From Streptomyces xiaopingdaonensis (GTDB lineage Bacteria > Actinomycetota > Actinomycetes > Streptomycetales > Streptomycetaceae), in NCBI RefSeq assembly GCF_000262345.1, contig NZ_AJTQ01000248.1, forward strand, positions 1 through 57,978: a stretch of 57,978 bases of DNA, given 5' to 3'. Shown piece by piece: positions 34,612 to 43,031 of this stretch (positions within the stretch are counted from its first letter, which is position 1; each line of letters starts with the position of its first letter). The notes beneath the pieces were generated by a model, which was given only the letters and a program-made list of their open reading frames with translations, did not search any database and was not told the DNA's origin. The position numbers were made by a program, and so were the translations under genes.

Positions 34612-35043
34612 TCACGGGTGCATGCGGGCGCCTTTCAGCACCCGGTCGACGTCCCTGCGCGGCCCGTGGAACGCCAGCCCCACGAGGTCGAGCCGGGCCG
34701 CCGGCACCGCGCGGACGGCCGCCCGGTTCGCCTCGTCGTCGCCGGTGGCGAAGAGGTCGGAAGTGAAGACGCCGATCGCCAACGCCCGTCGCAGCGCCCG
34801 TTCGTGGGCCGCCGTGAGTACCTCCTTGCCGCCCTCCAGGACGAGGACGGGCTGCCCGAAGGTCGGCAGGTAGTCGTTGCCGTCCGCGTCCGCGTACGCC
34901 TCCCCCACCAACTCCGGTACCGCGGTGCCGACTCCGCCGGCGAGGAAGGCGGTCACGTTCACGCGCTGCCAGCCGAGCAGGTCGTCCCTGAGCAGCACCG
35001 CGGTCTTGGTCTCGGCCCTGACGGGCCCGTTGCCGTTCTCCAT
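34612..35043 (-). CDS. DUF2000 family protein
   Basis: This 143-aa cytoplasmic protein is recognised as the DUF2000 family from TKTAVLLRDDLLGWQRVNVT, PTFGQPVLVLEG, HERALRRALAIGVFTSDLFA and the C-terminal DRVLKGARMHP. Members resemble peptidyl-tRNA hydrolase-fold proteins, but no reaction is established. It diverges from the AraC-type regulator gene with only 50 bases between start codons, so that regulator is a candidate controller. Confidence 0.85.
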   Translation of the reverse strand: MENGNGPVRAETKTAVLLRDDLLGWQRVNVTAFLAGGVGTAVPELVGEAYADADGNDYLPTFGQPVLVLEGGKEVLTAAHERALRRALAIGVFTSDLFATGDDEANRAAVRAVPAARLDLVGLAFHGPRRDVDRVLKGARMHP

Positions 35044-35093
35044 GCGGACGATGCTCGACCGGGCGCCACCTGCGGGTCTTGTACGATCCGAAC

Positions 35094-35951
35094 ATGGCTG
35101 CTCGCCCGGACGACCGCCCCCGGATCAGGGCGTGGCGGCCTCGAGTCGGCGGCGTGGCCGAGGTGTTCCACGCCCGCTTCACCGACCACGTCTACCCGAT
35201 GCACGCCCACGCCTGCTGGACGCTGCTCCTCGTGGACACCGGTGCCGTCAGGTACGAGCTCCACCGCCACGAGCACGGCGCCCTCGACGGCCTCGTCACG
35301 CTCCTGCCGCCGCAGGTCCCGCACAACGGCCGCTCGGCCACGGGGAACGGCTTCCGCAAGCACGTCCTCTACCTGGAGCCGGGGCAGCTCGACCCCTCCC
35401 TCATCGGCCGGGCCGTGGACCGTCCGGTCTTCCGCGACCCCGGACTGCGGCGCGGGGTCGACCGCCTGCACACGGCGCTCTCCTCGCCCGGCGCCGAGGA
35501 CGCCGCCGAGTGCGCCCTCGCGCTCGTCACCGACCGGCTCGAGGGCCACCTGCGCGCCCGGCGCACGCGCCCGCACGATCCCTCCCTCGCGCACCGCCTC
35601 CGCGAGCTCCTCGACTCGCGGATCGTCGAGGGCTGCCCGCTCCACGAGGCCGGCGACGTGCTCCACGCGCACCCCGCCCACCTGATCCGCGTCTTCCGGC
35701 GGGAGTTCGGGATGCCGCCGCACGAGTACCTCACCTCCCGCCGCGTCGACCTCGCCCGCCGGCTCCTCGTCGCCGGCGCACCGGCGAGCACGGCCGCCGC
35801 CTCGGCCGGCTTCCACGACCAGTCCCATCTGCACCGCCACTTCACCCGGCTCCTCGGCACCACACCGGGGCGGTTCGCCCGCAGCGGCCTCCGCGCGTAC
35901 CTCGTGCCCGAAGCGGAGGAGAAGCAGCCCTCCGGCGGGCCGAAGCGCTAA
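35094..35951 (+). CDS. AraC family transcriptional regulator
   Basis: This 285-aa regulator has an N-terminal cupin-like AraC ligand domain (YPMHAHACWTLLLVDTGAV, LLPPQVPHNGR) and a C-terminal double helix-turn-helix (LHAHPAHLIRVFRREFGMPP, STAAASAGFHDQSHLHRHFT, LLGTTPGRFAR). TACGAT six bases before the ATG suggests a leaderless transcript. It is divergent from the DUF2000 gene, which is its most likely target. The following kinase gene starts 12 bases after its stop and may be co-transcribed. Confidence 0.9.
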   Translation: MAARPDDRPRIRAWRPRVGGVAEVFHARFTDHVYPMHAHACWTLLLVDTGAVRYELHRHEHGALDGLVTLLPPQVPHNGRSATGNGFRKHVLYLEPGQLDPSLIGRAVDRPVFRDPGLRRGVDRLHTALSSPGAEDAAECALALVTDRLEGHLRARRTRPHDPSLAHRLRELLDSRIVEGCPLHEAGDVLHAHPAHLIRVFRREFGMPPHEYLTSRRVDLARRLLVAGAPASTAAASAGFHDQSHLHRHFTRLLGTTPGRFARSGLRAYLVPEAEEKQPSGGPKR

Positions 35952-35962
35952 CGTGACGCACC

Positions 35963-36496
35963 ATGGCAGCACAGGTGGTCCTCCTCAACGGCGGCTCCAG
36001 CTCGGGAAAGACCCGGATCGTGCGGTGCCTCCAGGACGAACTGCCCAACCCATGGCTGGCGTTCGGCATCGACTCGCTCATCGAGGCGATGCCCGGCGAG
36101 ATGCAGCACTCGGAGGCGGGGATCGGTTTCGCGCCGGGCGGCGGGGTGCACATCGGCGGTGACTTCCGGGCGCTGGAAGCCGCGTGGCAGCGGGGCGTCG
36201 GCGAGATGGCCCGGGCGGGCGCCAGGCTCCTCGTCGACGACGTCTTCCTCGGCGGCGGGGAGTCCCAGCTGCGCTGGCGGAGGCCGCTCGACGGGCTCGC
36301 GGTGCTCTGGGTCGGCGTACGGTGCGAGGCCCGGGTCGCCTCCGCGCGCGAGGCCACGCGGGGCGACCGGCTCCGCGGGATGGCCGCCAAGCAGGCGTAC
36401 ACGGTGCACGAGGGCGTCGTCTACGACATGGAGGTGGACACCACGCACACCGAAGCCGCCGTGTGCGCCCGCACGATCGCCGCGCACCTCAGCTGA
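35963..36496 (+). CDS. Chloramphenicol 3-O-phosphotransferase-like kinase
   Basis: This 177-aa P-loop kinase has the same length as the chloramphenicol phosphotransferase of S. venezuelae. Walker A GGSSSGKT is at residues 10-17 and the catalytic-type aspartate is D37 in [21 protein letters not shown] and [21 protein letters not shown] form the lid region. CPT inactivates chloramphenicol by phosphorylating its primary 3-hydroxyl group. Many chromosomal homologues in non-producers are of unknown substrate, so actual resistance is not assured. Confidence 0.85.
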   Translation: MAAQVVLLNGGSSSGKTRIVRCLQDELPNPWLAFGIDSLIEAMPGEMQHSEAGIGFAPGGGVHIGGDFRALEAAWQRGVGEMARAGARLLVDDVFLGGGESQLRWRRPLDGLAVLWVGVRCEARVASAREATRGDRLRGMAAKQAYTVHEGVVYDMEVDTTHTEAAVCARTIAAHLS

Positions 36497-36635
36497 ACGC
36501 ACGGGTCAACGCCCCTGACACGACCGCGAGTTGACCGCACCACACGCAGCGCACGCGCCCCGGCACCCTCGGCCACCACCCGAAAGGCCGCTCCCCGCAA
36601 CGCACCCCCGCCCCGCCCGGCGCACGGTGAAGGGC

Positions 36636-37385
36636 ATGCGGCTCTCGAAACTCGCGCTCGCCGCCGCGCTGCCCCCGGTGCTGTTGATCACCTGCGAGGC
36701 ATCCGTCCGCAGCGCCGCTCCCCAGCCCCCGCAGCGCGCCGTCGAACACCACCGCCCCGTGACCGCGGCGCGGCCGACGATCATGACGAGGCACACCTGG
36801 GGCGCGGACGAGCACTCGGTCCGCGAGCGGCCCACGTACACCCACGCGGTACGGGCCGTCTTCCTCCACCACACCGACCACGACAACGACTACGACTGCG
36901 CCGACGTGCCCCGCCTGCTGCGCATCCTCCAGACACAGCACGTCCAGCGCGGTTGGGACGACGTGGGCTACAACTTCGTGATCGACCGCTGCGGCACCAT
37001 CTACGAGGGCCGCTCGGGCGGCGCGTCCCGCGCCGTGAAGGGCGCGCACACCGGCGGCTTCAACGACGACACCGCGGGCATCGCCTTCCTCGGCACCTTC
37101 GACGAGGGCCAGAAGGTCCCGGACAAGGCGCTCGCCGCCGCAGCCCGCCTCATCGCCTGGAAGCTCAAGCCGGGCGCCGATCCAAAGGGCTGGGCGAAGC
37201 TCCGCTCGGAGAGCGACAGCAGCCGCGTGGAGAAGGGCGACACCGCGAAATTCCACACGATCGCGGGCCACCGGGACGCGTACGAGACGGACTGCCCCGG
37301 CAAGGAGCTCTACGACCGCCTCCCCGAACTCCGCTCCAAGGTCGCCGAGTTGCGCGCCGACGCCGCCCGAAGGCAGCGGCGCTGA
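36636..37385 (+). CDS. Secreted N-acetylmuramoyl-L-alanine amidase (PGRP type)
   Basis: This 249-aa exported amidase of the peptidoglycan-recognition-protein family cleaves the bond between muramic acid and the stem peptide. A short signal region (MRLSKLALAAALPPVLLI) is followed by a Cys that could be a lipoprotein site (LITCEAS). The catalytic domain has zinc ligands in FLHHTDHDN and in the AGHRDAYETDCPG block (His and Cys), with WDDVGYNFVIDRCGTIYEGR between them. The ATG at 36636 is used; a GTG three codons earlier is possible. Confidence 0.9.
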   Translation: MRLSKLALAAALPPVLLITCEASVRSAAPQPPQRAVEHHRPVTAARPTIMTRHTWGADEHSVRERPTYTHAVRAVFLHHTDHDNDYDCADVPRLLRILQTQHVQRGWDDVGYNFVIDRCGTIYEGRSGGASRAVKGAHTGGFNDDTAGIAFLGTFDEGQKVPDKALAAAARLIAWKLKPGADPKGWAKLRSESDSSRVEKGDTAKFHTIAGHRDAYETDCPGKELYDRLPELRSKVAELRADAARRQRR

Positions 37386-37524
37386 ACCTCCCTCCCCGCA
37401 CCGGGGTACCGTGCACGCGGCATCGCCGCACGTCGTCGACGCCCTCGTCCCGGCGCCGTCCGGCACGGACGCCGAAGCGCGGCGCACCGACCGGTCCGTC
37501 GGCGAGAGAACAGAGGGAGCACGC

Positions 37525-38274
37525 ATGAGACTTCAGGGGAAGAGCGCCGTCGTCACGGGCGGCGCCGGCGGCATCGGCCGCGGCATCACGGCGGCGTTCC
37601 TCCGCGAGGGCGCATCGGTCCTCGTCGTCGACCGCGACGAGGAGGCGCTGCGCACCGCCGAGTCGGAGCTGGACGCCGGCGACGCGCTGCGCACCCTGCG
37701 GTGCGACCTCGCGGACCCGTCGGCCGCCGAGGAGATCCGCGCAGCCGCCGTCGGCCGCTTCGGCGGCATCGACGTCCTCGTCAACAACGCACACGCCTCC
37801 CGCCAGGCGCCCTTCGCCGAGCACACCCAGGAGATGTTCGCCCTCTCCTTCGACACGGGCTTCCACGCCACGGCCCGCCTGATGCAGTCCTGCTACCCGC
37901 ACCTGCGCGAGCGCCGCGGCTCGGTGATCAACTTCGCCTCGGGCGCCGGGCTCGACGGCCAGCCCAACCAGGCGTCGTACGCCGCGGCGAAGGAGGCGAT
38001 CCGCGGTCTGAGCCGCGTCGTCGCCAACGAGTGGGCGGCCGACGGGATCAACGTCAACCTCATCTCCCCGATCGCGCGCACCGCGGGCGTCGACGCGTGG
38101 GCGAAGCAGCGCCCCGAGCAGTACGAGCAGGTCGTCCGCAAGATTCCGCTCGGGCACATGGGCGACCCGGAGACGGAGATCGCCCCCGTCGCCGTCTTCC
38201 TCGCCAGCGAGGACAGCGCCTACATGACAGGCCAGACGCTGATGGCCGACGGCGGCACCCTCATGCTCCGCTGA
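37525..38274 (+). CDS. Short-chain dehydrogenase/reductase
   Basis: This 249-aa classical SDR oxidoreductase has the cofactor loop TGGAGGIGRG at residues 11-20, D37 after the second strand (LVVDRDEEAL), which suggests NAD(H) preference, and NNAH. The catalytic pattern is Ser in VINFASGAG with YAAAKEA (Tyr-x3-Lys). The C-terminus reads MTGQTLMADGGTLML. GAGGGAGC precedes the ATG. No pathway genes flank it, so the substrate is unknown. Confidence 0.9.
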   Translation: MRLQGKSAVVTGGAGGIGRGITAAFLREGASVLVVDRDEEALRTAESELDAGDALRTLRCDLADPSAAEEIRAAAVGRFGGIDVLVNNAHASRQAPFAEHTQEMFALSFDTGFHATARLMQSCYPHLRERRGSVINFASGAGLDGQPNQASYAAAKEAIRGLSRVVANEWAADGINVNLISPIARTAGVDAWAKQRPEQYEQVVRKIPLGHMGDPETEIAPVAVFLASEDSAYMTGQTLMADGGTLMLR

Positions 38275-38885
38275 CCCGCGAGCCGACGCACCGCAGGCGA
38301 GGCGTGCCCCCGCCGACCGAGTACCGCGCGCCCCCTCCCGGTGTCCGCCTCCGCGCTGCACGCCCCGACGACGGCCCCGCGGCGCGCCCTCCACCGGGCG
38401 GGCATCGACGGGGGCGGCGCCGCCTTCGAGACGGCGGCGCCGAGTCCGGCGCGGCGAAGCTCGCCGGCCACCGCCACGTCGCCGCCGACGAGGAGCGGGC
38501 GGCTCCTCGGCCGGGTCGGTCTCACAGCGCGCCGCGTACGCGGGCGTCGTCGAGCACCCGGTCCACGTCCGCGGCGAAGCCCGGCGCCGCGAGCGCGCTC
38601 GCCACCCCGACGAAGGCGGCCGACGTCCGGACGGCGCAGTCCGGCACCTTCCCGGAGAACACCGCGAGCCCCGCCTGCCACGCACGCGCCGGCTTCCGCA
38701 TGGTCGGGCGCCGCGAACGGATGGGCGGGCGCCGGCGACGTGATCCTCGTCGAGCGCCGCAGCCCGCTCGTCCGCTGACCGGGCCACCAACGGACCCGGC
38801 GGACGGACCGGTTGGGACCGACCGGCCGCGGCAGGAGAGGAGCGCGCGCTCCGCGGTAGCCTGGAGACGCGGCACCGACGTGTGC
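38275..38885. other. Degenerate region with gene-fragment-like frames
   Basis: Over 600 bases carry no complete gene. Around 38522-38700 the minus strand encodes a plausible C-terminal tail (AFVGVASALAAPGFAADVDR, VLDDARVRGAL). Around 38700-38778 the plus strand ends with GDVILVERRSPLVR. Both look like truncated ends of former genes, but neither can be named. The rest is low-complexity GC-rich sequence. The right end is the leader of crcB. Confidence 0.4.
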
Positions 38886-38890
38886 CGCGC

Positions 38891-38944
38891 GGCGGTGGGG
38901 CCCGCCGCCCCCAACCGCGGCACCGCCGCCGACGGTCCCTGCTT
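38891..38944 (+). promoter_or_regulatory. Fluoride (crcB) riboswitch
   Basis: The leader of the first crcB gene contains GGCGGTGGGGCCCGCC, then AACCGCGG, a short loop, and GCCGACGGTCCCTGCT. This follows the fluoride-aptamer pattern known from structural work (GGCGATGAGGCCCGCC ... CTGATGGCCTCTACT), with the pseudoknot strands and the conserved CTGATG-like 3' core changed by transitions. Fluoride binding would switch on crcB expression. The aptamer ends about 47 bases before the GTG start. Genomic position supports the call. Confidence 0.78.
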
Positions 38945-38990
38945 GCAGCAGTCCCCGCCCGCCAGGGCGCCGTGCGAGTAGGAGATCCCC

Positions 38991-39476
38991 GTGCCGGAAC
39001 CGCCCCCCGCCGAAGACCCGGACGTCGACCTCCACCTGCCGGCCCACCGTGCGGAGCTGCGCAGCGGCCGCGCCTCCCTGCTCGGCGCCGTCGCGCTGGG
39101 CGGAGCGCTCGGCGCGGGCGCGCGGTACGGCGTCACGCTGCTGTGGCCGACGCCGCACGGCGGCTTCCCCTGGGCCGTCGCCTGCGTCAATACGGCGGGG
39201 TGCGCGCTGATCGGCGTCTTCATGGTGCTCCATGAGGAGTTGGGCTCCCCGCACCGGCTGCTGCGCCCGTTCGTCGGGGTCGGCGTCCTCGGCGGGTTCA
39301 CCACCTTCTCCACCTACGCCGCCGACACCCGCACCCTCCTCGCCGCAGGACGCCCCCTCGTCGCGCTGGCGGACCTCGCGGCGGTACCGCTCCTGGCGCT
39401 CGCCGCCGTCGCGGTGTCGGCGCGGGTGACGCGGGCGTGCGTCGCGCGGATACGGAACGCCGAGGGGGCGCGGTGA
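38991..39476 (+). CDS. crcB: Fluoride exporter CrcB/Fluc, first subunit
   Basis: This 161-aa four-helix membrane protein is of the Fluc fluoride-channel family. Family features are GALGAGARYGVTLL, the asparagine-containing VACVNTAGCALIG, and FTTFSTYAADT with the fluoride-track Phe and the Na+-site region. An extra charged N-terminal arm of about 30 residues is present. The GTG at 38991 follows GGAG. The second crcB overlaps it by four bases (GTGA), so the two probably form a hetero-oligomeric channel as in other Gram-positive bacteria with tandem genes. Confidence 0.93.
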   Translation: MPEPPPAEDPDVDLHLPAHRAELRSGRASLLGAVALGGALGAGARYGVTLLWPTPHGGFPWAVACVNTAGCALIGVFMVLHEELGSPHRLLRPFVGVGVLGGFTTFSTYAADTRTLLAAGRPLVALADLAAVPLLALAAVAVSARVTRACVARIRNAEGAR

Positions 39477-39847
39477 ACTGGCTCCTCGTCCTCGTCGGGG
39501 GCGCGCTCGGCGCCCCGCTGCGGTACCTCACCGACCGCGCCGTGCAGTCGCGGCACGAGAGCGCGTTCCCCTGGGGCACGCTCACGGTCAACGTGCTGGG
39601 CTGCCTCGGCATCGGCCTCCTCACCGGCGCCGTGCTCGCCGGCGCGGCCCCGTCGGAGCTCCGACTCCTCCTCGGCACCGGCCTGTGCGGCGCCCTCACG
39701 ACCTACTCGACGTTCTCCTACGAGACGCTCCGCCTCGCCGAGAGCGGCGCCGCCCTCCAGGCCGCCGCCAACGTGGGCGTGAGCGTCCTCGCGGGGTTCG
39801 GCGCGGTGCTCCTCGGCGACGCGGCGGCCTCGGCGGCGTGGGGCTGA
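39473..39847 (+). CDS. crcB: Fluoride exporter CrcB/Fluc, second subunit
   Basis: This 124-aa Fluc subunit has four membrane helices, with GGALGAPLRYLTDRAV, FPWGTLTVNVLGCLGIGLL, and TTYSTFSYETLRL as the conserved Thr/Ser/Phe segment lining the fluoride path. The GTG start lies inside the stop of the upstream crcB, so translation is coupled. Expression should follow the fluoride riboswitch upstream of the first gene. Confidence 0.93.
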   Translation: MNWLLVLVGGALGAPLRYLTDRAVQSRHESAFPWGTLTVNVLGCLGIGLLTGAVLAGAAPSELRLLLGTGLCGALTTYSTFSYETLRLAESGAALQAAANVGVSVLAGFGAVLLGDAAASAAWG

Positions 39848-39929
39848 GTCCGTCGCCGACTCCCCTGCCCCGCGGACGAGTTGACGGCGGCCGCGGTACC
39901 GCCCGGCGCCGCGGCGGGCCGCGTGCTAG

Positions 39930-39956
39930 CTTCTGTATACAGCACGTATGCAGAAG
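39930..39956. promoter_or_regulatory. GntR operator upstream of its own gene
   Basis: A 27-base imperfect palindrome: CTTCTGTATAC, five bases, then GTATGCAGAAG, with 10 of 11 positions symmetric. It contains GTATAC-N5-GTATGC (39935-39951). The same arrangement occurs at 42957-42973 in front of the MFS and DUF2848 genes, so both are probably bound by the GntR protein encoded at 39977. Confidence 0.75.
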
Positions 39957-39976
39957 CGTCGGTGGGAGAACTGGCT

Positions 39977-40603
39977 GTGCAGTCCGGTAGGCAGAAGGCG
40001 TACACGTACCTCAAGGAGACGGTGCTCACCGACCCGGCGATGCAGGGCGAGTTCCTCTCCGAGCAGACGATCGCCGACAGCATCGGCGTCTCGCGGACCC
40101 CGATCCGCGAGGCGCTCCTGCTCCTCGCCGCCGAGGAACTCGTCAGCCTCGTCCCCAAGCGCGGCGCCTACATCGCGCCCCTCTCCGGCCGCGAGATCGC
40201 CGAACTCATGGAGATGCGCGCCGTGTTGGAGCGGCACGCGGCGCGGTGCACGGTCGAGCGCGACACCACGCCCGTGGAGGGGATGGAGCGCGTCCTGCGC
40301 GAGCAGAAGTCGCTGCGGGGCGAGCACAGCGCCCGCGAGTTCATCGCCGCCGACCACCGGTTCCACGCCACGCTCATCGGCGCCGTGGGCAACGAGCTGA
40401 TGGCGAAGCAGTACGACGCGCTCCGCAGCCGGCAGATCCGCGCCGGCGTCGACGCGCTCTACCGCTCCGGCGGACGGCAGGACGAGGTCCTCACCGAGCA
40501 CCGGCGCATCGTCGAGGCGCTCGGCGAGGGAGACGCGGCGAAGGCGTGCACCGCCATCGACGAGCACATCGCCGCCACCCGCCGCATCCTCACCGACGGC
40601 TGA
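39977..40603 (+). CDS. GntR family regulator (FCD type) of the nitrilase/MFS/DUF2848 unit
   Basis: This 208-aa regulator has an N-terminal winged helix (LSEQTIADSIGVSRTPIREA, LVSLVPKRGAYIAPLSGREI) and an FCD ligand-binding domain (EMRAVLERHAARC, AADHRFHATLIGAVGN, EHRRIVEALGEGD). The GTG at 39977 is preferred because it gives the usual family length and has GGGAG upstream. Its operator overlaps its own promoter. The matching sites at 42946-42973 suggest that it represses the permease, nitrilase and DUF2848 genes until a pathway acid binds. Confidence 0.87.
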   Translation: MQSGRQKAYTYLKETVLTDPAMQGEFLSEQTIADSIGVSRTPIREALLLLAAEELVSLVPKRGAYIAPLSGREIAELMEMRAVLERHAARCTVERDTTPVEGMERVLREQKSLRGEHSAREFIAADHRFHATLIGAVGNELMAKQYDALRSRQIRAGVDALYRSGGRQDEVLTEHRRIVEALGEGDAAKACTAIDEHIAATRRILTDG

Positions 40604-40605
40604 CC

Positions 40606-40636
40606 CGTACGGCCGGCGCCCCGCACCGGCCGTACG
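40606..40636. terminator. Bidirectional terminator hairpin
   Basis: A perfect 11-bp stem, CGTACGGCCGG (40606-40616) with CCGGCCGTACG (40626-40636) and a 9-base loop, lies between the convergent GntR and nitrilase genes. Confidence 0.8.
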
Positions 40637-40648
40637 CCACGGCACCCG

Positions 40649-41452
40649 TCACAACCTCCGGTTGTCGAGCACCGCGACCGCCCGGCGCACCCGCTCCACC
40701 TCGTCGACGTCCACGTCGGCGACGAGCAGTTCGGGCGCCGTCCCCGCTTCCTGCCGCACGCTTCCGTCGGGGGCGACGAGCAGGCTGTGGCCGATGCCCG
40801 TCGGTGCCTCGGTGCGCTCCTCGATGTCGGCCTCCGGGTCCGGCGGCGCCTGGTCGACGGCGGCGACCCAGACCGTCGCGTCGAGCGCGCGGGCCCTCGC
40901 CAGGAGCGACCAGTGGTCGAGCTTCCCGGGGCCCGCGCCCCAGGAGGCCGGGACCACGCTGAGCTGGGCGCCCGCGTCGGCGTGCGCGCGGAAGAGCTCG
41001 GGGAAGCGCACGTCGTAGCAGGTGGCGAGGCCCGTCCGGACGCCTGCGACGTCGAGCGTCACCACCCGCTGCCCCGGCGCCACGGTGTCGGACTCCCGGA
41101 AGCCGAAGGCGTCGTAGAGGTGGATCTTGTCGTAGAAGACCTCGGCGTCGGGACCGGTGGCGAGCAGCGTATTGGCCACCCGGTCGTCCTCGGCGGGCGT
41201 GAACATCCCTGCGACGACGGTGAGTCCGTGGCGCCGGGCGAGCTCCCTGAGGCCCTCGGCCCACGGCCCGTCGAGCGGCTCGGCGACGGGGCCGAGCGGA
41301 ACGCCGAAACAGACCATGGTGGCCTCGGGGAAGACGGCGAGCTGCGCCCCTTCGGCGGCAGCGCGGCCCGCCAACTCGTCCACCGCCCGCAGGTTCTCCT
41401 GCGGGTCGCCTCCCGCCGTGAACTGGCACAGCGCGATACGCAACGTGGTCAC
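40649..41452 (-). CDS. Nitrilase-superfamily carbon-nitrogen hydrolase
   Basis: This 267-aa amidohydrolase has the Glu-Lys-Cys catalytic triad visible as E43 (VFPEATM), K109 (YDKIHLYD) and C145 (ATCYDVRFPEL). It belongs to the amidase-like branches (omega-amidase / predicted deaminated-glutathione amidase type) and releases ammonia from a small amide. It lies 56 bases downstream of the MFS permease gene on the same strand, and both are under the GntR operators, so it probably hydrolyses the amide imported by that permease. Confidence 0.88.
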   Translation of the reverse strand: MTTLRIALCQFTAGGDPQENLRAVDELAGRAAAEGAQLAVFPEATMVCFGVPLGPVAEPLDGPWAEGLRELARRHGLTVVAGMFTPAEDDRVANTLLATGPDAEVFYDKIHLYDAFGFRESDTVAPGQRVVTLDVAGVRTGLATCYDVRFPELFRAHADAGAQLSVVPASWGAGPGKLDHWSLLARARALDATVWVAAVDQAPPDPEADIEERTEAPTGIGHSLLVAPDGSVRQEAGTAPELLVADVDVDEVERVRRAVAVLDNRRL

Positions 41453-41508
41453 TGCGACTCCTTTCGCTCGTGCGGCCGGGTTCCTGCGCCCCGCCCGCGG
41501 AGAAGGCC

Positions 41509-42903
41509 CTACGGCCGACCGGCGCCTGCGCGGTCCTCCGGTTCGGCGCCCGCGCCCTCGACGAGGCGACGGTAGCTGTCGTCCTCACCGTGGTCGGGGT
41601 CCCTGCCCACGAGCACGCCGATCACCGTCAGCACCGCGGTGACGAGGATGTACCCGGCGAGCGGCAGCCACAGCCCGAACGACCCGAGCAGCGCAGTGAA
41701 GACGAGCGGCGCCACGGCGCCGCCGATCACGCCGGCGAGCGTGTAGGCGAGCGAGGACCCGGTGTACCGCAGCCGCGGCGTGAACTGCTCGGCGACGAAC
41801 GCCGCCTGCGGCCCGTACATCGCGGAGTGGATCACGAGCGCCACGATCACACCGAGCACGAGCAGTCCCCACGAGCCGGTGTTGGCCATCGGGAAGAAGA
41901 CGAACGGCCAGACGCCCGCGGCCACCGCCGCACCGAGGTAGAGCCGGCGCCGGTTGAGGCGGTCGGAGAGCGCACCGGCGAGCGGGATGAGGAAGATCTG
42001 GAGCGCGGAGCCGATGAGCACGGCACCGAGCGCCTTGCTGCGCGCCATCCCCAGCTCCTCGGTGGCGTAGGTGAGGACGAAGACCGTGAACATCGCGTAG
42101 AGGACGTCGGGCGCCACCCGGGAGAACACGGCGGCGGCGAGCGGGCGGCGCTGCGTCGTGAAGACCTCGCGGATCGGCGCCTCGGGGCGCTCCCCGACGG
42201 CCTCCATCCCCTTGAAGACGGGCGTCTCCTCCAGCCGCACGCGTATCCACAGCCCGAAGGCGACGAGCACGCCGGAGAGGAGGAAGGCGATCCGCCACCC
42301 GAAGGAGAGGAACTGGTCCTCGGTGAGCAGGGCACCGAGCGCGGCGAGCGCGCCGTTGGCCATCAAGTTGCCCGCGGGCGGGCCGATTTGCGCCGCCGAG
42401 GCCCAGAAGCCCCGTTGCCGCGCGTTCCCGAACTCACTGGTGAGCAGGACGGCACCGCCCCACTCGCCGCCGACGCCGACGCCCTGTGCGAACCGCAGCA
42501 GCACCAGCAGGATCGGCGCGATCGGCCCGGCGACCGCGTGCGTCGGCAGGCACCCGATGAGGAAGGTCGCGGCACCGACGAGCACGAGCGTCGCGACGAG
42601 TACCCGCTTGCGCCCGATGACGTCGCCGAGTCGCCCGAAGACGAAACCGCCGAGCGGGCGCGAGACGTAGCCGACCGCGTACGTCGAGAAGGCGAGGAGG
42701 GTCCCGGTGAGCGGGTCCTCGGACGGAAAGAAGAGCTTGCCGAAGACGAGCGCCGAGGCGGCCGAGTAGACCGCGAAGTCGTACCACTCCAGCGAGGTGC
42801 CGGTGAGGCTGGCGGTGAAGGCGCGCACAAGGGTTTTGCGGTCCGGTTCGGCCGGTCCCGGCGAGCCATCCGCGGCTGCCCGGACTGGCTGGTTCTGCTC
42901 CAC
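41509..42903 (-). CDS. MFS transporter, metabolite:H+ symporter type
   Basis: This 464-aa permease of about 12 helices resembles the ProP/MhjT/shikimate branch of the major facilitator superfamily. It has TSLEWYDFAVYSAASALVFG at helix 1, RPLGGFVFGRLGDVIGRKRV as the loop 2-3 signature, and GVGGEWGGAVLLTSEF. Such carriers import small carboxylates or betaine-like solutes with protons. It is co-oriented with the nitrilase gene and divergent from DUF2848, with the tripartite GntR operator 43 bases upstream of its start. Confidence 0.9.
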   Translation of the reverse strand: MEQNQPVRAAADGSPGPAEPDRKTLVRAFTASLTGTSLEWYDFAVYSAASALVFGKLFFPSEDPLTGTLLAFSTYAVGYVSRPLGGFVFGRLGDVIGRKRVLVATLVLVGAATFLIGCLPTHAVAGPIAPILLVLLRFAQGVGVGGEWGGAVLLTSEFGNARQRGFWASAAQIGPPAGNLMANGALAALGALLTEDQFLSFGWRIAFLLSGVLVAFGLWIRVRLEETPVFKGMEAVGERPEAPIREVFTTQRRPLAAAVFSRVAPDVLYAMFTVFVLTYATEELGMARSKALGAVLIGSALQIFLIPLAGALSDRLNRRRLYLGAAVAAGVWPFVFFPMANTGSWGLLVLGVIVALVIHSAMYGPQAAFVAEQFTPRLRYTGSSLAYTLAGVIGGAVAPLVFTALLGSFGLWLPLAGYILVTAVLTVIGVLVGRDPDHGEDDSYRRLVEGAGAEPEDRAGAGRP

Positions 42904-42945
42904 GGGAAGGTCCCCTAACGGTCACGAACCTGCTGTCGTACAGCA

Positions 42946-42973
42946 GCATACTTGCTGTATACAGGTCGTATGC
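42946..42973. promoter_or_regulatory. Triple half-site GntR operator between MFS and DUF2848 genes
   Basis: GCATAC (42946-42951), five bases, GTATAC (42957-42962), five bases, GTATGC (42968-42973). The three half-sites are spaced exactly 11 bp apart, one helical turn, giving a 28-base palindrome centred on CTGTATACAG. The right two repeat the GTATAC-N5-GTATGC site found before the GntR gene. It could block both divergent promoters. Confidence 0.75.
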
Positions 42974-43031
42974 GCAACCGGAGGGACGCGGAATTTACCC
43001 CTCCGAAACCCGGCCTGATCTGGAGGAACCC

